Source of the DNA: Microbacterium sp. CGR2
GTDB taxonomy: Bacteria; Actinomycetota; Actinomycetes; Actinomycetales; Microbacteriaceae
Length of the DNA: 64,000 bases
Reading direction: 5' to 3'
NCBI RefSeq assembly: GCF_003626735.1
Contig: NZ_RBHX01000001.1
Span: 2,542,001-2,606,000, forward strand
Numbering within the stretch: the stretch's first letter is position 1; the number at the start of each line of letters is the position of its first letter. The position numbers and the translations under genes are program-made. Below are positions 35,701 to 44,100 of this stretch, piece by piece. Under the pieces are notes generated by a model, which saw only the letters and a program-made list of their open reading frames with translations, did no database searches and was not told where the DNA came from.

Positions 35701-36303
35701 GTGACGCATTACATTTATCTGGTCAGACACGGTGAACATCAGGATGCCGAGCACGGCCTCGCCGACGGCCCCCTCTCGCCGCGGGGTCAGCGACAGGCGG
35801 AGTTGATCGCCGACCGGCTGTCGGGGCTACCGCTCGATGCGGTCTGGCATTCGCCGCTGCTGCGGTCCGACGAGACGGCGCGGGCCATCGCCGGTCGTCT
35901 CCCGTCCGTCGTCCCCGAGCCGACCGCGCTGCTCTTCGATTGCGTGCCCACCGGCATGACGGAAGAGACGCCCGCCGCGTTCGAACCGTTCTTCGGGTCG
36001 GTCACGGCTGCGGAGATCGAGGCCGGTCGCGCGCAGATGTCCGACGCCGTGAACGAGTTCCTGGTGCGCAAGAACGGCGAAGTCCACGAGGTCCTCATCA
36101 CTCACAACTTCGTCATCTCCTGGTTCGTCCGCGAAGTGCTCGGAGCCCCGGAGTGGCGATGGATGACACTCAACCAGGCGCACTGCGGGTTGACGATCAT
36201 CGCGCAGAAGCAGGGGCGACCCTGGACGCTTCTGAATCACAACGACACCGGTCACCTTCCCGTGGAGCTTCGCACCGGCATCCCGGACCCGTTGCCTGTC
36301 TGA
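35701..36303 (+). CDS. histidine phosphatase family protein
   Basis: A 200-residue member of the phosphoglycerate-mutase-like histidine phosphatase superfamily. The phospho-accepting His is in YLVRHGEHQDAEHG near residue 10. The second catalytic blocks are HSPLLRSDETARAIA near 50 (Arg and Glu) and EVLITHNFVISWFV near 132 (second His). The substrate is unknown; close relatives include broad phosphatases and cobalamin-pathway enzymes, but no cobalamin genes are near. The start is a GTG with a weak ribosome site. Confidence 0.88.
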   Translation: MTHYIYLVRHGEHQDAEHGLADGPLSPRGQRQAELIADRLSGLPLDAVWHSPLLRSDETARAIAGRLPSVVPEPTALLFDCVPTGMTEETPAAFEPFFGSVTAAEIEAGRAQMSDAVNEFLVRKNGEVHEVLITHNFVISWFVREVLGAPEWRWMTLNQAHCGLTIIAQKQGRPWTLLNHNDTGHLPVELRTGIPDPLPV

Positions 36304-36350
36304 CACTGCTCCGGCCCGCGCGCCCCCGCCTGCGCGGGGGTGGCGCTCCA

Positions 36351-36356
36351 TAGACT
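36351..36356 (+). promoter_or_regulatory. -10 element for dapB, leaderless type
   Basis: TAGACT, then six bases, then the dapB ATG at 36363. Confidence 0.5.
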
Positions 36357-36362
36357 GGACGC

Positions 36363-37103
36363 ATGACAACGCAGGTCGCACTCGTCGGCGGAACCGGGAA
36401 GCTCGGAACGATCATCCACGCGGTGATCGAAGAGCTCGAGGGGTTCGAGGTGACGCGAGTGCTCACCTCGGCGAGTGACATCTCCGATCTCGACGGGGCC
36501 GACCTGGTCGTCGACGCGTCCACCCCGCAGGTGAGCGTCGACGTCGTCCGCGCCGCCGTGGAACGGGGGATCAACGTGCTCGTGGCCACATCCGGATGGT
36601 CGGCTGAGCGCATCGCGCTGGTGCGTCCGCTCGTCGAGGCGGCAGGAACGGGCGTCGTCTTCATCCCGAACTTCTCTCTCGGATCCGTCCTGGGCTCCGC
36701 GTTGGCTGCGGCGGCTGCACCGTTCTTCGGTTCGGCGGAGATCGTCGAGGCTCACCGAGAGACCAAGATCGATTCTCCGAGCGGAACCGCCGTCCGCACT
36801 GCCGAGCTGATCGCTGCGGCGCGCGCCGAGCAGGGCCCGGTCAGTGCGCCGCACGCCGACCAGCGTGCCCGAGGACAGCAGGTCGGCAGCGTCCCGATCC
36901 ATTCACTTCGTCGCCCGGGTGTGGTGGCCAAGCAGGACGTCATCCTGTCCGGTCCCGGTGAATCACTCACCTTCACGCACGACACTGTGGAGCCGGCTCT
37001 CGCCTACGCCCCGGGCATCCGGATCGCCGTGCCCTTCGCCCTCAGCGCCACCGGCGTCGTGGTGGGCCTCGAGAACATGATCGACATCGGCATCCGCTCG
37101 TGA
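36363..37103 (+). CDS. dapB: 4-hydroxy-tetrahydrodipicolinate reductase
   Basis: Second committed enzyme of the lysine/meso-diaminopimelate pathway, reducing the DapA product with NAD(P)H; 246 residues, like the mycobacterial enzyme. The nucleotide loop is VALVGGTGKLGTII. The catalytic block reads EAHRETKIDSPSGTAVRTAE near residues 128-147: the first His and the Lys are kept, but the second His of the usual E-x-HH-x-x-K is Arg. The product supplies peptidoglycan and lysine. It overlaps the following membrane-protein gene as GTGA. dapA and dapF lie further on in the same conserved gene order. Confidence 0.92.
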   Translation: MTTQVALVGGTGKLGTIIHAVIEELEGFEVTRVLTSASDISDLDGADLVVDASTPQVSVDVVRAAVERGINVLVATSGWSAERIALVRPLVEAAGTGVVFIPNFSLGSVLGSALAAAAAPFFGSAEIVEAHRETKIDSPSGTAVRTAELIAAARAEQGPVSAPHADQRARGQQVGSVPIHSLRRPGVVAKQDVILSGPGESLTFTHDTVEPALAYAPGIRIAVPFALSATGVVVGLENMIDIGIRS

Positions 37104-37537
37104 TGTCGCGGATCGGCGTCGGCCTGATGGCGGCGGCGCTTCTCGCTTATCTGGCCGTCGCAGTCTGGCTCGCGGTGATGTTCCTGACTGTGGGCACGCC
37201 GGTGTCGATCGGGATGGGGGTCGCCCTGATCGTGCTGGCGCCCGTGGGGGCATGGGCCCTGATCCGAGAGATGCAGTTCGGTTTCGCCGCCGACCGGCTC
37301 GGGCGCCGACTCGAGAAGGAAGACGGGATGCCTCCCGTCGAGACCGAGCTCACTCCGAGCGGAAGAATCGCACGAGCGGATGCGGACCCTCTGATCGCAC
37401 GCTATACCGCGGAGGCCGACGCCGATGCGGCCGATTGGCGGGCGCGCTACCGACTCGGGGTGGTGCAGGATGCTGCCGGGCGCCGCAAGGACGCCCGGGC
37501 GAGCATCCGCGAGGCGATTCGACGCGCTCGCGCTTGA
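37100..37537 (+). CDS. conserved membrane protein, unknown function
   Basis: A 145-residue protein with two hydrophobic helices near the N-terminus (about residues 8-30 and 36-57, GVALIVLAPVGAWALI). A hydrophilic cytosolic part of about 85 residues follows, with a helical repeat-like end, ADWRARYRLGVVQDAAGRRK, that resembles a single tetratricopeptide helix pair. It overlaps the dapB stop by four bases (the GTG at 37100, or ATG at 37103), so it is cotranslated with dapB. No function can be assigned. Confidence 0.75.
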   Translation: MMSRIGVGLMAAALLAYLAVAVWLAVMFLTVGTPVSIGMGVALIVLAPVGAWALIREMQFGFAADRLGRRLEKEDGMPPVETELTPSGRIARADADPLIARYTAEADADAADWRARYRLGVVQDAAGRRKDARASIREAIRRARA

Positions 37538-37545
37538 CGCACCCC

Positions 37546-37971
37546 TCAGGCGAGGGTCGCCTCGAGAGTGATGTCGATTCCCGCGAGCGCCTGGGAGACC
37601 GGGCAGCCGGTCTTCGCCTCCTCGGCGATCTCCTGGAACGCCTCCGGTGACAGGCCGGGCACGACTGCGTTGACGTTCAGGTGACTGCCCGTGATCCCCA
37701 CACCGGGCTTGAACGTCACCGATGCGCTGGTGTTCACACGCTCGGGGGGTGTGCCTTTCTCGGCGAGGGCATGCGAGAGCGCCATGCTGAAGCATGATGC
37801 GTGCGCAGCGGCGATGAGTTCCTCGGGCGTGGTGGTGGTGTCGCTGCCTTCGCTGCGGGCCTTCCAGTTCAGCGGAAAGGTGCCGAGGTTCGACGAGGAG
37901 AGCGCGACTGTTCCCGACCCCTCCATGAGGGAACCTGTCCAGGTGCTGGCGGCTTCGCTGGTGACGGGCAT
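37546..37971 (-). CDS. OsmC-family peroxiredoxin
   Basis: A 141-residue OsmC/Ohr-fold thiol peroxidase that reduces organic hydroperoxides. The two redox cysteines are in AAHASCFSMALSHAL near residue 60 and KTGCPVSQAL near 123. The glutamate of TTTTPEELIAAAHA just before the first Cys belongs to the active site. The sequence is closer to the OsmC (YhfA/osmotically inducible) group than to Ohr. A GGAGG ribosome site sits six bases before the ATG, and TAGGCT lies about 50 bases upstream as a possible -10 element. It is convergent with the dapB operon. Confidence 0.92.
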   Translation of the reverse strand: MPVTSEAASTWTGSLMEGSGTVALSSSNLGTFPLNWKARSEGSDTTTTPEELIAAAHASCFSMALSHALAEKGTPPERVNTSASVTFKPGVGITGSHLNVNAVVPGLSPEAFQEIAEEAKTGCPVSQALAGIDITLEATLA

Positions 37972-38054
37972 GATTCCTCCGGTTCTCGTCGCGCGCGGAT
38001 GCGGCGACGCGTCGTGGCCAGCCTAGCGAGCAGCCCTCAGCGAGGGAACGGCTC

Positions 38055-38630
38055 TCATGACGCGGATGCCGCGCGGCCGACGACGCCGGCGCGCTGCAGG
38101 AGGAGGTAGAGCCGGCAACCCAGGCAGAATGCGAAGGCGGCGTTGAGGAAAGCTGCGACAAACGCTGCTGCCGTCGCCACCGGAAGGGCCCAGGGGACGC
38201 CGAGCAGGTGGAGGACGAGCCCGGCGCCGACCACGAAGAGCCCGACCCCTTGGAAGAACCTCGGCGGCCGGGGGTCTTCGAGTTCGGTCGGGCCGGCGAG
38301 ACGCGGCCGGACGAGTCGGCGGAACAGGATGCTCCAGGGCGCGGTCGTGGGAGAGACCACACCCCACAGGAACAGCAGAGCGATGATGACGGCGAGGAGG
38401 AAGCCCGGATCAAGCGCGCGCTGCAGGAGCGGTGCGGCCTGTATCGCCCAGGCGTCACGCCCGGCGATGACGGCGAAGTCGAACCCGGGAGCGAAGGCGA
38501 CGTAGGTGTCGAAGAGGCGCGCGGTCGAGATGCCCACCAGAGCCAGGAACGTCGCCACCAGAAGCAGGAGAGCCGTCATGGCGGCGGCGAATCGTGGACC
38601 GCGGGGGTCGATGCCGGTGGACGTGGTCAT
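38055..38630 (-). CDS. DUF4395-family membrane protein
   Basis: A 191-residue membrane protein with about four helices. It begins with the family-typical IDPRGPRFAAAMTALLLL, has PPRFFQGVGLFVVGAGLVLH near residue 122, and ends with LNAAFAFCLGCRLYLLLQ, whose C-L-G-C pair is the hallmark of DUF4395. It lies directly downstream of, and in the same direction as, a membrane-anchored thioredoxin, 19 bases away. The vicinal cysteines beside a thioredoxin suggest thiol-disulfide exchange across the membrane, but function is unproven. Confidence 0.85.
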   Translation of the reverse strand: MTTSTGIDPRGPRFAAAMTALLLLVATFLALVGISTARLFDTYVAFAPGFDFAVIAGRDAWAIQAAPLLQRALDPGFLLAVIIALLFLWGVVSPTTAPWSILFRRLVRPRLAGPTELEDPRPPRFFQGVGLFVVGAGLVLHLLGVPWALPVATAAAFVAAFLNAAFAFCLGCRLYLLLQRAGVVGRAASAS

Positions 38631-38649
38631 GACTTCTCCAGTCTCGGCG

Positions 38650-39063
38650 TCAGAGCGCCGCGAGAGCTTCGGCGATGGCGTGGCGGTGCGGCACGCCGTG
38701 GAAGCGGGCGCGGACAGCGCCGGATGTGTCGACCACGAAGGTCGTGGGCGTCTGCAGCACCTTGTAACGGGTGGAGAGATCCGGCCGATGGGTCAGGTCG
38801 ACCTCGACGTGCCGTACCCCCTCGTGGTCTGACGCGTACGTGCGGAGCATCCGTCGGACCTGTGGGCACCGTGCGCACATCTCGGTACTGAACTGCACGA
38901 GCGTCGCCGCGGTGCCGACGTCGGCAGAGCCGGCATCCGCGGGATCGAAGCGCAGGGTGCCGCCCGTGCGGTGACGCCCGTCTCGGCGGCGAACGAGCAC
39001 GCCGACGATCGCGGCGAGCACGAGAAGCCCTGCCACGTATCCGAGGGCAAGCGCGGGCGACAT
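38650..39063 (-). CDS. membrane-anchored thioredoxin-like protein
   Basis: A 137-residue thioredoxin-fold protein. The N-terminal hydrophobic helix (residues 3-24) anchors it to the membrane; the thioredoxin domain covers about 45-137. The redox motif is C-A-R-C in [17 protein letters not shown] near residue 62, differing from the classical C-G-P-C. The cis-proline is in [10 protein letters not shown] near 103. It is the first gene of a two-gene unit with the DUF4395 protein and starts six bases after a TAGCCT element. Either orientation of the domain is possible from the sequence alone. Confidence 0.87.
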   Translation of the reverse strand: MSPALALGYVAGLLVLAAIVGVLVRRRDGRHRTGGTLRFDPADAGSADVGTAATLVQFSTEMCARCPQVRRMLRTYASDHEGVRHVEVDLTHRPDLSTRYKVLQTPTTFVVDTSGAVRARFHGVPHRHAIAEALAAL

Positions 39064-39069
39064 AGGTCG

Positions 39070-39075
39070 AGGCTA
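39070..39075 (-). promoter_or_regulatory. -10 element for the thioredoxin gene, leaderless type
   Basis: TAGCCT on the minus strand, six bases before the ATG at 39063. Confidence 0.5.
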
Positions 39076-39166
39076 CGACCCCGCGCGGCTCACGGCGCCG
39101 ATGTTTCCGTCGATGACGGCAGGGCGAGGGCGGCTCCGCATCCGCCCGACGCCGACACGGAAAAGG

Positions 39167-39172
39167 TATCGT
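39167..39172 (+). promoter_or_regulatory. -10 element for thyA, leaderless type
   Basis: TATCGT, then six bases, then the thyA ATG at 39179. Confidence 0.5.
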
Positions 39173-39178
39173 GGCACC

Positions 39179-39988
39179 ATGAGCGCAGCCGTCCCGACAC
39201 CGTACGAAGACCTGCTCCGCGATGTTCTGGAGACAGGCACGCACAAGGACGATCGCACCGGGACCGGCACGACCAGTGTCTTCGGGCGGCAGATCAGGTT
39301 CGATCTCTCACAGGGTTTCCCTCTGATCACCACGAAACGCGTGCACTTCAAGTCCATCGCCTACGAACTGCTCTGGTTCCTGCGCGGAGACTCGAACGTC
39401 CGATGGTTGCAGGAGAACGGCGTCACCATCTGGGACGAGTGGGCGGATGCCACTGGCGACCTCGGGCCGGTCTACGGCGTGCAGTGGAGATCGTGGCCGA
39501 CGCCGGACGGCGAGAGCATCGACCAGCTCTCCGACGTGATCGAGCAGATCCGCCGGTCCCCGGATTCTCGTCGTCTCATCGTCTCGGCCTGGAATCCGGC
39601 CGACATCCCCGACATGGCGCTCGCGCCGTGCCATGCGCTGTTCCAGTTCTACGTCGCTGACGGCAAGCTCTCGTGCCAGCTGTATCAGCGCAGCGCCGAC
39701 ATGTTCCTCGGGGTCCCGTTCAACATCGCCTCCTACGCGCTGCTGACCATGATGGTCGCGCAGCAGGTGGGTCTCGCCCCTGGCGACTTCGTCTGGACCG
39801 GCGGAGACTGCCATATCTACGACAATCACCTCGAACAGGTGCGTGAACAGCTCACCCGGGACGCGTTCGACTACCCGACGCTGCGCTTCGCGCGCACTCC
39901 GGAGTCGATCCTCGACTATCGCTACGAGGACTTCGTCGTGGATGATTACCAGCATCACGCGCCGATCCGCGCGGCGGTGGCGGTATGA
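39179..39988 (+). CDS. thyA: thymidylate synthase ThyA
   Basis: Methylates dUMP to dTMP using methylene-tetrahydrofolate, leaving dihydrofolate; 269 residues. The catalytic Cys lies in [14 protein letters not shown] near residue 151. Folate and dUMP contacts appear in [20 protein letters not shown] near the N-terminus, [16 protein letters not shown] before the Cys, and [20 protein letters not shown] after it. folA follows with a four-base ATGA overlap, pairing synthase with the reductase that regenerates tetrahydrofolate. The chosen ATG is the one six bases after TATCGT; an upstream extension lacks homology. Confidence 0.96.
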   Translation: MSAAVPTPYEDLLRDVLETGTHKDDRTGTGTTSVFGRQIRFDLSQGFPLITTKRVHFKSIAYELLWFLRGDSNVRWLQENGVTIWDEWADATGDLGPVYGVQWRSWPTPDGESIDQLSDVIEQIRRSPDSRRLIVSAWNPADIPDMALAPCHALFQFYVADGKLSCQLYQRSADMFLGVPFNIASYALLTMMVAQQVGLAPGDFVWTGGDCHIYDNHLEQVREQLTRDAFDYPTLRFARTPESILDYRYEDFVVDDYQHHAPIRAAVAV

Positions 39989-40482
39989 GCCCGGCGTCTG
40001 GCGGACCGGTCATGGTGGGCCTCATCTGGGCTGAGGCGCACGGAGGGGTGATCGGCGCCCAGGGCGGGATGCCCTGGTACGTGCCGGAAGACCTCGCCCA
40101 TTTCAAAGAGGTCACGCTCGGGGCCACGGTGGTCATGGGCCGTAAGACCTGGGATTCGTTGCCGGAGCGCTTCCGTCCGCTGGAGGGGCGCGAGAACATC
40201 GTCATCACGCGCCGTCAGGACTGGGAGGCCGAGGGTGCCCGGCGTGCAGCCAACGTGCAGGAGGCCGTACGTGGCCAGGACCGGGTCTGGTTCATCGGCG
40301 GAGCCGAGATCTTCCGCCAGGTCATCGGCGACGCCGACCGGCTCGAGGTGACCGAACTCGACCTCGGGGTCCAAGGTGACACCCACGCGCCCCCCAGAAG
40401 CGGTTGGCGCCTTGTCGACGAGGGGGAGTGGCAGACCTCGCGCACCGGCATCCGCTACCGCTTCCTCGGATACGAGCGCTGA
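39985..40482 (+). CDS. folA: dihydrofolate reductase
   Basis: Reduces dihydrofolate to tetrahydrofolate with NADPH; 165 residues, cytosolic, the target of trimethoprim. Typical motifs are [19 protein letters not shown] near residue 23, with the catalytic Asp in PED, then [12 protein letters not shown] near 48 and [13 protein letters not shown] near 102. It overlaps both neighbours: thyA by ATGA, and the short-chain dehydrogenase by a TGATG junction. thyA-folA-SDR is therefore one coupled unit. Confidence 0.95.
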   Translation: MSPASGGPVMVGLIWAEAHGGVIGAQGGMPWYVPEDLAHFKEVTLGATVVMGRKTWDSLPERFRPLEGRENIVITRRQDWEAEGARRAANVQEAVRGQDRVWFIGGAEIFRQVIGDADRLEVTELDLGVQGDTHAPPRSGWRLVDEGEWQTSRTGIRYRFLGYER

Positions 40483-41243
40483 TGCCCACCGCACTCATCA
40501 CCGGTGCGAGCGCCGGACTCGGAGCCGAATTCGCACGGCAACTGGCCAGGCGTCGAGCGGACCTGGTCCTGGTCGCGCGTTCGCGGGAGGCGCTGGAAGA
40601 GCTCGCTGCAGACCTCAGGAGCGAGTACGGCGCCGCTGTCGAGTTGATCGTCGCCGACCTCGCCGACGAGGCGGGAGTCGCCACCGTCGTGGAGCGGCTG
40701 CATGACACCGCCGACCCGGTCGACCTTCTCGTGAACAACGCGGGCTTCGGCCTGCCGCTGCAGTTCGCGGACAACGACATCGCCGACGAGGTTCGTCATC
40801 TTCGCGTGCATGTGGAAGCATCCATGCGTCTCATGCACGCCGCTCTCCAGACGATGCGCGGCCGAGGCGGACGCATCGTCAACGTCGCGTCCGTCGCAGG
40901 GTTCATCTCCCGCTCGACCTATTCGGCGTGCAAGTCCTGGCTGATCGGCTTCAGCCGGTGGGCGAACACCGAATATGCGCGGGACGGCGTCTCCGTGACC
41001 GCGCTGTGCCCCGGATTCACCCATACCTCGTTCCACGAGCGCATGGGGCTCGCCGTCGGACACGAGGGCGTGCCCGGCTTCCTCTGGTTGGATGCTCCGG
41101 ACGTGGTCCGCACCGGGCTTCGCGATGCGGCGCGAGGAAAAGCTGTGTCCATCCCGTCGCTGCGATACAAAGCGCTGGTCGCGCTGACCGGCATCCTGCC
41201 GAGCGCCCTCACCTCCGGGATCGCGCGGCGTGGCCGCATCTGA
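40482..41243 (+). CDS. short-chain dehydrogenase/reductase
   Basis: A 253-residue classical SDR using NAD(P)H. The cofactor loop is ITGASAGLGAEFARQL, the structural motif VNNAGFG lies near residue 86, and the catalytic triad is Ser in VASVAGF, then Y-x-x-x-K in TYSACKSWLIGF near 147. The sequence resembles DltE/YqjQ-type SDRs of unknown substrate. The ATG overlaps the folA stop, so it is translated with thyA-folA, but there is no evident link to folate chemistry. Confidence 0.88.
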   Translation: MPTALITGASAGLGAEFARQLARRRADLVLVARSREALEELAADLRSEYGAAVELIVADLADEAGVATVVERLHDTADPVDLLVNNAGFGLPLQFADNDIADEVRHLRVHVEASMRLMHAALQTMRGRGGRIVNVASVAGFISRSTYSACKSWLIGFSRWANTEYARDGVSVTALCPGFTHTSFHERMGLAVGHEGVPGFLWLDAPDVVRTGLRDAARGKAVSIPSLRYKALVALTGILPSALTSGIARRGRI

Positions 41244-41280
41244 CCGGCCGGCGCGTCTGCGTACGCGTCATCCGAGGCGA

Positions 41281-41286
41281 TACGCT
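41281..41286 (+). promoter_or_regulatory. -10 element for dapA
   Basis: TACGCT, seven bases before the ATG at 41294. This is near-leaderless spacing. Confidence 0.4.
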
Positions 41287-41293
41287 GGGGGGC

Positions 41294-42271
41294 ATGACGC
41301 ACTCGGGTAACCCCTTCGGACAGGTTCTCGTCGCGCTGGTCACACCGATGACCGCCGACGGCGAAGTCGACTGGCCCGCCGTCGAGAAGCACATCGATGA
41401 CGTCATCACCGCAGGCGCGGACGGCATCGTGGTGACGGGAACGACCGGCGAGACCTCCACGCTGACCGACCCCGAGAAGCTCAAGCTCGTCGAGGTCGGA
41501 AAGTCGGTCTCGTCCGGCCGCGCCAAAGTCATCACCGGTGGCGGGTCGAATGAGACCGCCCACGCGATCGAGTTGTACAAGGCGAGCGAGAAGGCCGGCG
41601 CCGACGGCATCATGATCGTGACGCCGTACTACAACAAGCCGACCCAGGCCGGCATCCTCACGCACTTCCGGTTGGTGGCCGACGCGACCGACCTCCCGGT
41701 GATCCTCTACGACATCCCCGGTCGCACCGGTGTGCCGATCCGGTACGAGACCATCCTGCGTCTTGCGAAGCACCCCAACATCCTCGCGGTGAAAGACGCC
41801 AAGGGCGACTTCTCCGAGGTGAGCCGCGTGCTCAACCAGACTGACCTGATGTACTTCTCCGGTGACGACGCCAACGTGCTGCCCCACCTCGCCATCGGCG
41901 CCACCGGGCTCATCGGGGTCACGGCGAACGTCGCCGCCGCACCGTATCGCACCATCGTCGACGCGGTGAACAACGGCGATCTCGCCACGGCCACGGCGGC
42001 GCACAAGCGTCTCGAGCCGCTGGTCCGGGCCGTCATGACGCACGTGCCGGGCACGGTCGCGGCCAAGTACATCCTGCACGGCCTGGGTCGCATCTCGAGC
42101 CCGCGCGTCCGACTTCCCCTGGTCGGTCCGGAGGAGTGGGAGGCCGCCTTGATCGAGGACGAGCTCGACCTCGTGAAGGACGTATCCGGTGCCGACTTCT
42201 CGAACTTCCGCCCGGACCGCAACGCGGCCGCCGGCGGTGCCCTGCCCAAGGTGCACGGCACGACGCGCTGA
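41294..42271 (+). CDS. dapA: 4-hydroxy-tetrahydrodipicolinate synthase
   Basis: Condenses pyruvate with aspartate semialdehyde, the entry step to diaminopimelate and lysine; 325 residues with a TIM-barrel. The substrate loop GTTGETSTLTDPEKLKLVE lies near residue 50, the catalytic Tyr in ILYDIPGRTGVPI near 140 and the Schiff-base Lys in ILAVKDAKGDF near 168. Its product goes to DapB (encoded 4 kb upstream). The RNase J gene follows after 53 bases; this dapA-rnj neighbourhood is conserved in actinobacteria. Confidence 0.96.
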   Translation: MTHSGNPFGQVLVALVTPMTADGEVDWPAVEKHIDDVITAGADGIVVTGTTGETSTLTDPEKLKLVEVGKSVSSGRAKVITGGGSNETAHAIELYKASEKAGADGIMIVTPYYNKPTQAGILTHFRLVADATDLPVILYDIPGRTGVPIRYETILRLAKHPNILAVKDAKGDFSEVSRVLNQTDLMYFSGDDANVLPHLAIGATGLIGVTANVAAAPYRTIVDAVNNGDLATATAAHKRLEPLVRAVMTHVPGTVAAKYILHGLGRISSPRVRLPLVGPEEWEAALIEDELDLVKDVSGADFSNFRPDRNAAAGGALPKVHGTTR

Positions 42272-42324
42272 GCCGCGTTCCCATGAACAACCGGATGCGC
42301 ACCGCGTCCGACAGAGGAGACACC

Positions 42325-44001
42325 ATGTCCATCCCCATCACAGATCCCGCACCGCTCGACGAGGGCACACTGCGCGTCACGCCGCTCGGCGGACTCGGCG
42401 AGATCGGTCGCAACATGACCGTCTTCGAGTACGACGGCAAACTCCTGATCGTCGACTGCGGCGTCCTGTTCCCCGAAGAGCACCAGCCGGGCGTCGACCT
42501 CATCCTTCCTGACTTCGAGCCGATCCGTGACCGCCTCGACGACATCGTCGGCGTGGTGCTGACTCACGGTCATGAGGATCACATCGGAGCAGTGCCCTAC
42601 CTGCTGCGTCTGAAGAACGACATCCCCCTGATCGGCTCCGGGCTGACTCTCGCTCTCATCGAGGCGAAGCTCAAGGAGCACCGCATCAAGGCGTTCACGT
42701 TGACGGTGACAGAGGGCCAGCAGGAGCGGGTCGGGCCTTTCGACCTGGAGTTCATCGCCGTCAACCACTCGATCCCCGACGCCCTCGCTGTCGCGATCCG
42801 CACGCCCGCGGGCATGGTGCTCGCGACCGGTGACTTCAAGATGGACCAGCTGCCGCTGGACGGCCGGATCACCGACCTGCGCGCGTTCGCCCGCCTTGGA
42901 GAGGAGGGCGTGGACCTGTTCCTCGTCGACTCCACCAACGCCGACGTCCCCGGGTTCACGCCGACCGAGCGATCGATCGGACCGGTTCTCGACCAGGTGA
43001 TCGCCAAGGCGCCGCGCCGGGTCATCGTCGCGAGCTTCTCCAGCCATGTGCACCGCGTGCAGCAGGTCATCGACGCAGCGCACGAGAACGGACGCCGCGT
43101 GGCGTTCCTCGGCCGCAGCATGGTGCGCAACATGACCATCGCGGAGCAGCTGGGATATCTGAAGGTCCCCGCCGGCGTGTTGATCGACTACAAGAAGGCC
43201 CGCGACCTGCCCGACGATGAGATCGTCTACATGTCGACGGGCTCGCAGGGGGAGCCGATGGCCGTGCTGAGCCGCATGGCCAACCTCGACCACGCGATCG
43301 AGGTGAGTGAGGGCGACACGGTCATCCTCGCTTCCAGCCTCATCCCCGGTAACGAGAACGCGGTCTACCGCGTCATCGACGGCCTCACCAAGCTCGGGGC
43401 GAACGTCGTCCACAAGGCGAACGCGAAGGTGCACGTCTCCGGGCACGCGGCGGCCGGTGAGCTCATCTACTGCTACAACATCCTGAAACCCAAGAACGTG
43501 CTCCCGGTGCACGGCGAGTACCGCCACCTGATCGCCAACGCCAAGCTGGCTCAGGACACAGGGGTTCCCGCGGAGCGCACGATCATCGCCTCCAACGGCA
43601 CCGTGATCGACCTCAAGGACGGCAACGCCCGCGTCGCGGGGCAGCTCGATCTGGGCTTCGTGTACGTCGACGGATCGTCTGTCGGTGCCATCACGGATGC
43701 CGACCTCAAGGACCGCCGGATCCTGGCGGAAGAGGGTTTCATCTCGGTGATCGTCGTGGTGGATGCCGCCACGGGTCGCATCATCTCCGGACCGGAGATC
43801 CACGCGCGCGGAGTCGCCGAAGACGACTCGGTCTTCGACGACGTCGCGCCGAAGATCGTGGCGGCGCTCAAGGAGGCTGCCGGCAATGGCGTTCGCGACA
43901 CGCACTCGCTGTCGCAGGTGGTTCGTCGCACGATCGGTCGCTGGGTCAACCAGAAGCTCCGCCGTCGTCCGATGATCGTGCCGCTGGTCATCGAGGCATA
44001 A
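42325..44001 (+). CDS. rnj: ribonuclease J
   Basis: A 558-residue metallo-beta-lactamase/beta-CASP ribonuclease with endonuclease and 5'-to-3' exonuclease activity, used in mRNA turnover and rRNA maturation. The metal-binding motif is VVLTHGHEDHIGAVPYLL near residue 78. The beta-CASP region carries FLVDSTNAD near 196 and SFSSHVHRVQQ near 236, and the dimetal site is completed near KNVLPVHGEYRHL. A C-terminal domain follows. The ATG at 42325 was chosen for AGAGGAGA five bases upstream; an in-frame ATG 42 bases earlier lacks one. A 16-bp terminator separates it from ftsK. Confidence 0.95.
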   Translation: MSIPITDPAPLDEGTLRVTPLGGLGEIGRNMTVFEYDGKLLIVDCGVLFPEEHQPGVDLILPDFEPIRDRLDDIVGVVLTHGHEDHIGAVPYLLRLKNDIPLIGSGLTLALIEAKLKEHRIKAFTLTVTEGQQERVGPFDLEFIAVNHSIPDALAVAIRTPAGMVLATGDFKMDQLPLDGRITDLRAFARLGEEGVDLFLVDSTNADVPGFTPTERSIGPVLDQVIAKAPRRVIVASFSSHVHRVQQVIDAAHENGRRVAFLGRSMVRNMTIAEQLGYLKVPAGVLIDYKKARDLPDDEIVYMSTGSQGEPMAVLSRMANLDHAIEVSEGDTVILASSLIPGNENAVYRVIDGLTKLGANVVHKANAKVHVSGHAAAGELIYCYNILKPKNVLPVHGEYRHLIANAKLAQDTGVPAERTIIASNGTVIDLKDGNARVAGQLDLGFVYVDGSSVGAITDADLKDRRILAEEGFISVIVVVDAATGRIISGPEIHARGVAEDDSVFDDVAPKIVAALKEAAGNGVRDTHSLSQVVRRTIGRWVNQKLRRRPMIVPLVIEA

Positions 44002-44012
44002 CGCCCGCACCC

Positions 44013-44050
44013 TCCGGCGATCCGGTGCTGAACGGCACCGGATCGCCGGA
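44013..44050 (+). terminator. rnj terminator, 16-bp perfect stem
   Basis: TCCGGCGATCCGGTGC pairs with GCACCGGATCGCCGGA around a 6-base loop, 11 bases after the stop codon. Confidence 0.85.
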
Positions 44051-44088
44051 AAGCCGCGTCATTGCGGGGCGATGTCGGTCGCTGGCCG

Positions 44089-44094
44089 TAACGT
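44089..44094 (+). promoter_or_regulatory. -10 element for ftsK, leaderless type
   Basis: TAACGT, then six bases, then the ftsK ATG at 44101. Confidence 0.5.
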
Positions 44095-44100
44095 GAAGGC

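Noticed and set aside
41707..44010. A 767-codon open frame antisense to dapA and rnj
   Set aside because: Low-complexity Arg/Asp/Gly/Val/His content typical of antisense frames; both sense genes are complete with catalytic motifs.
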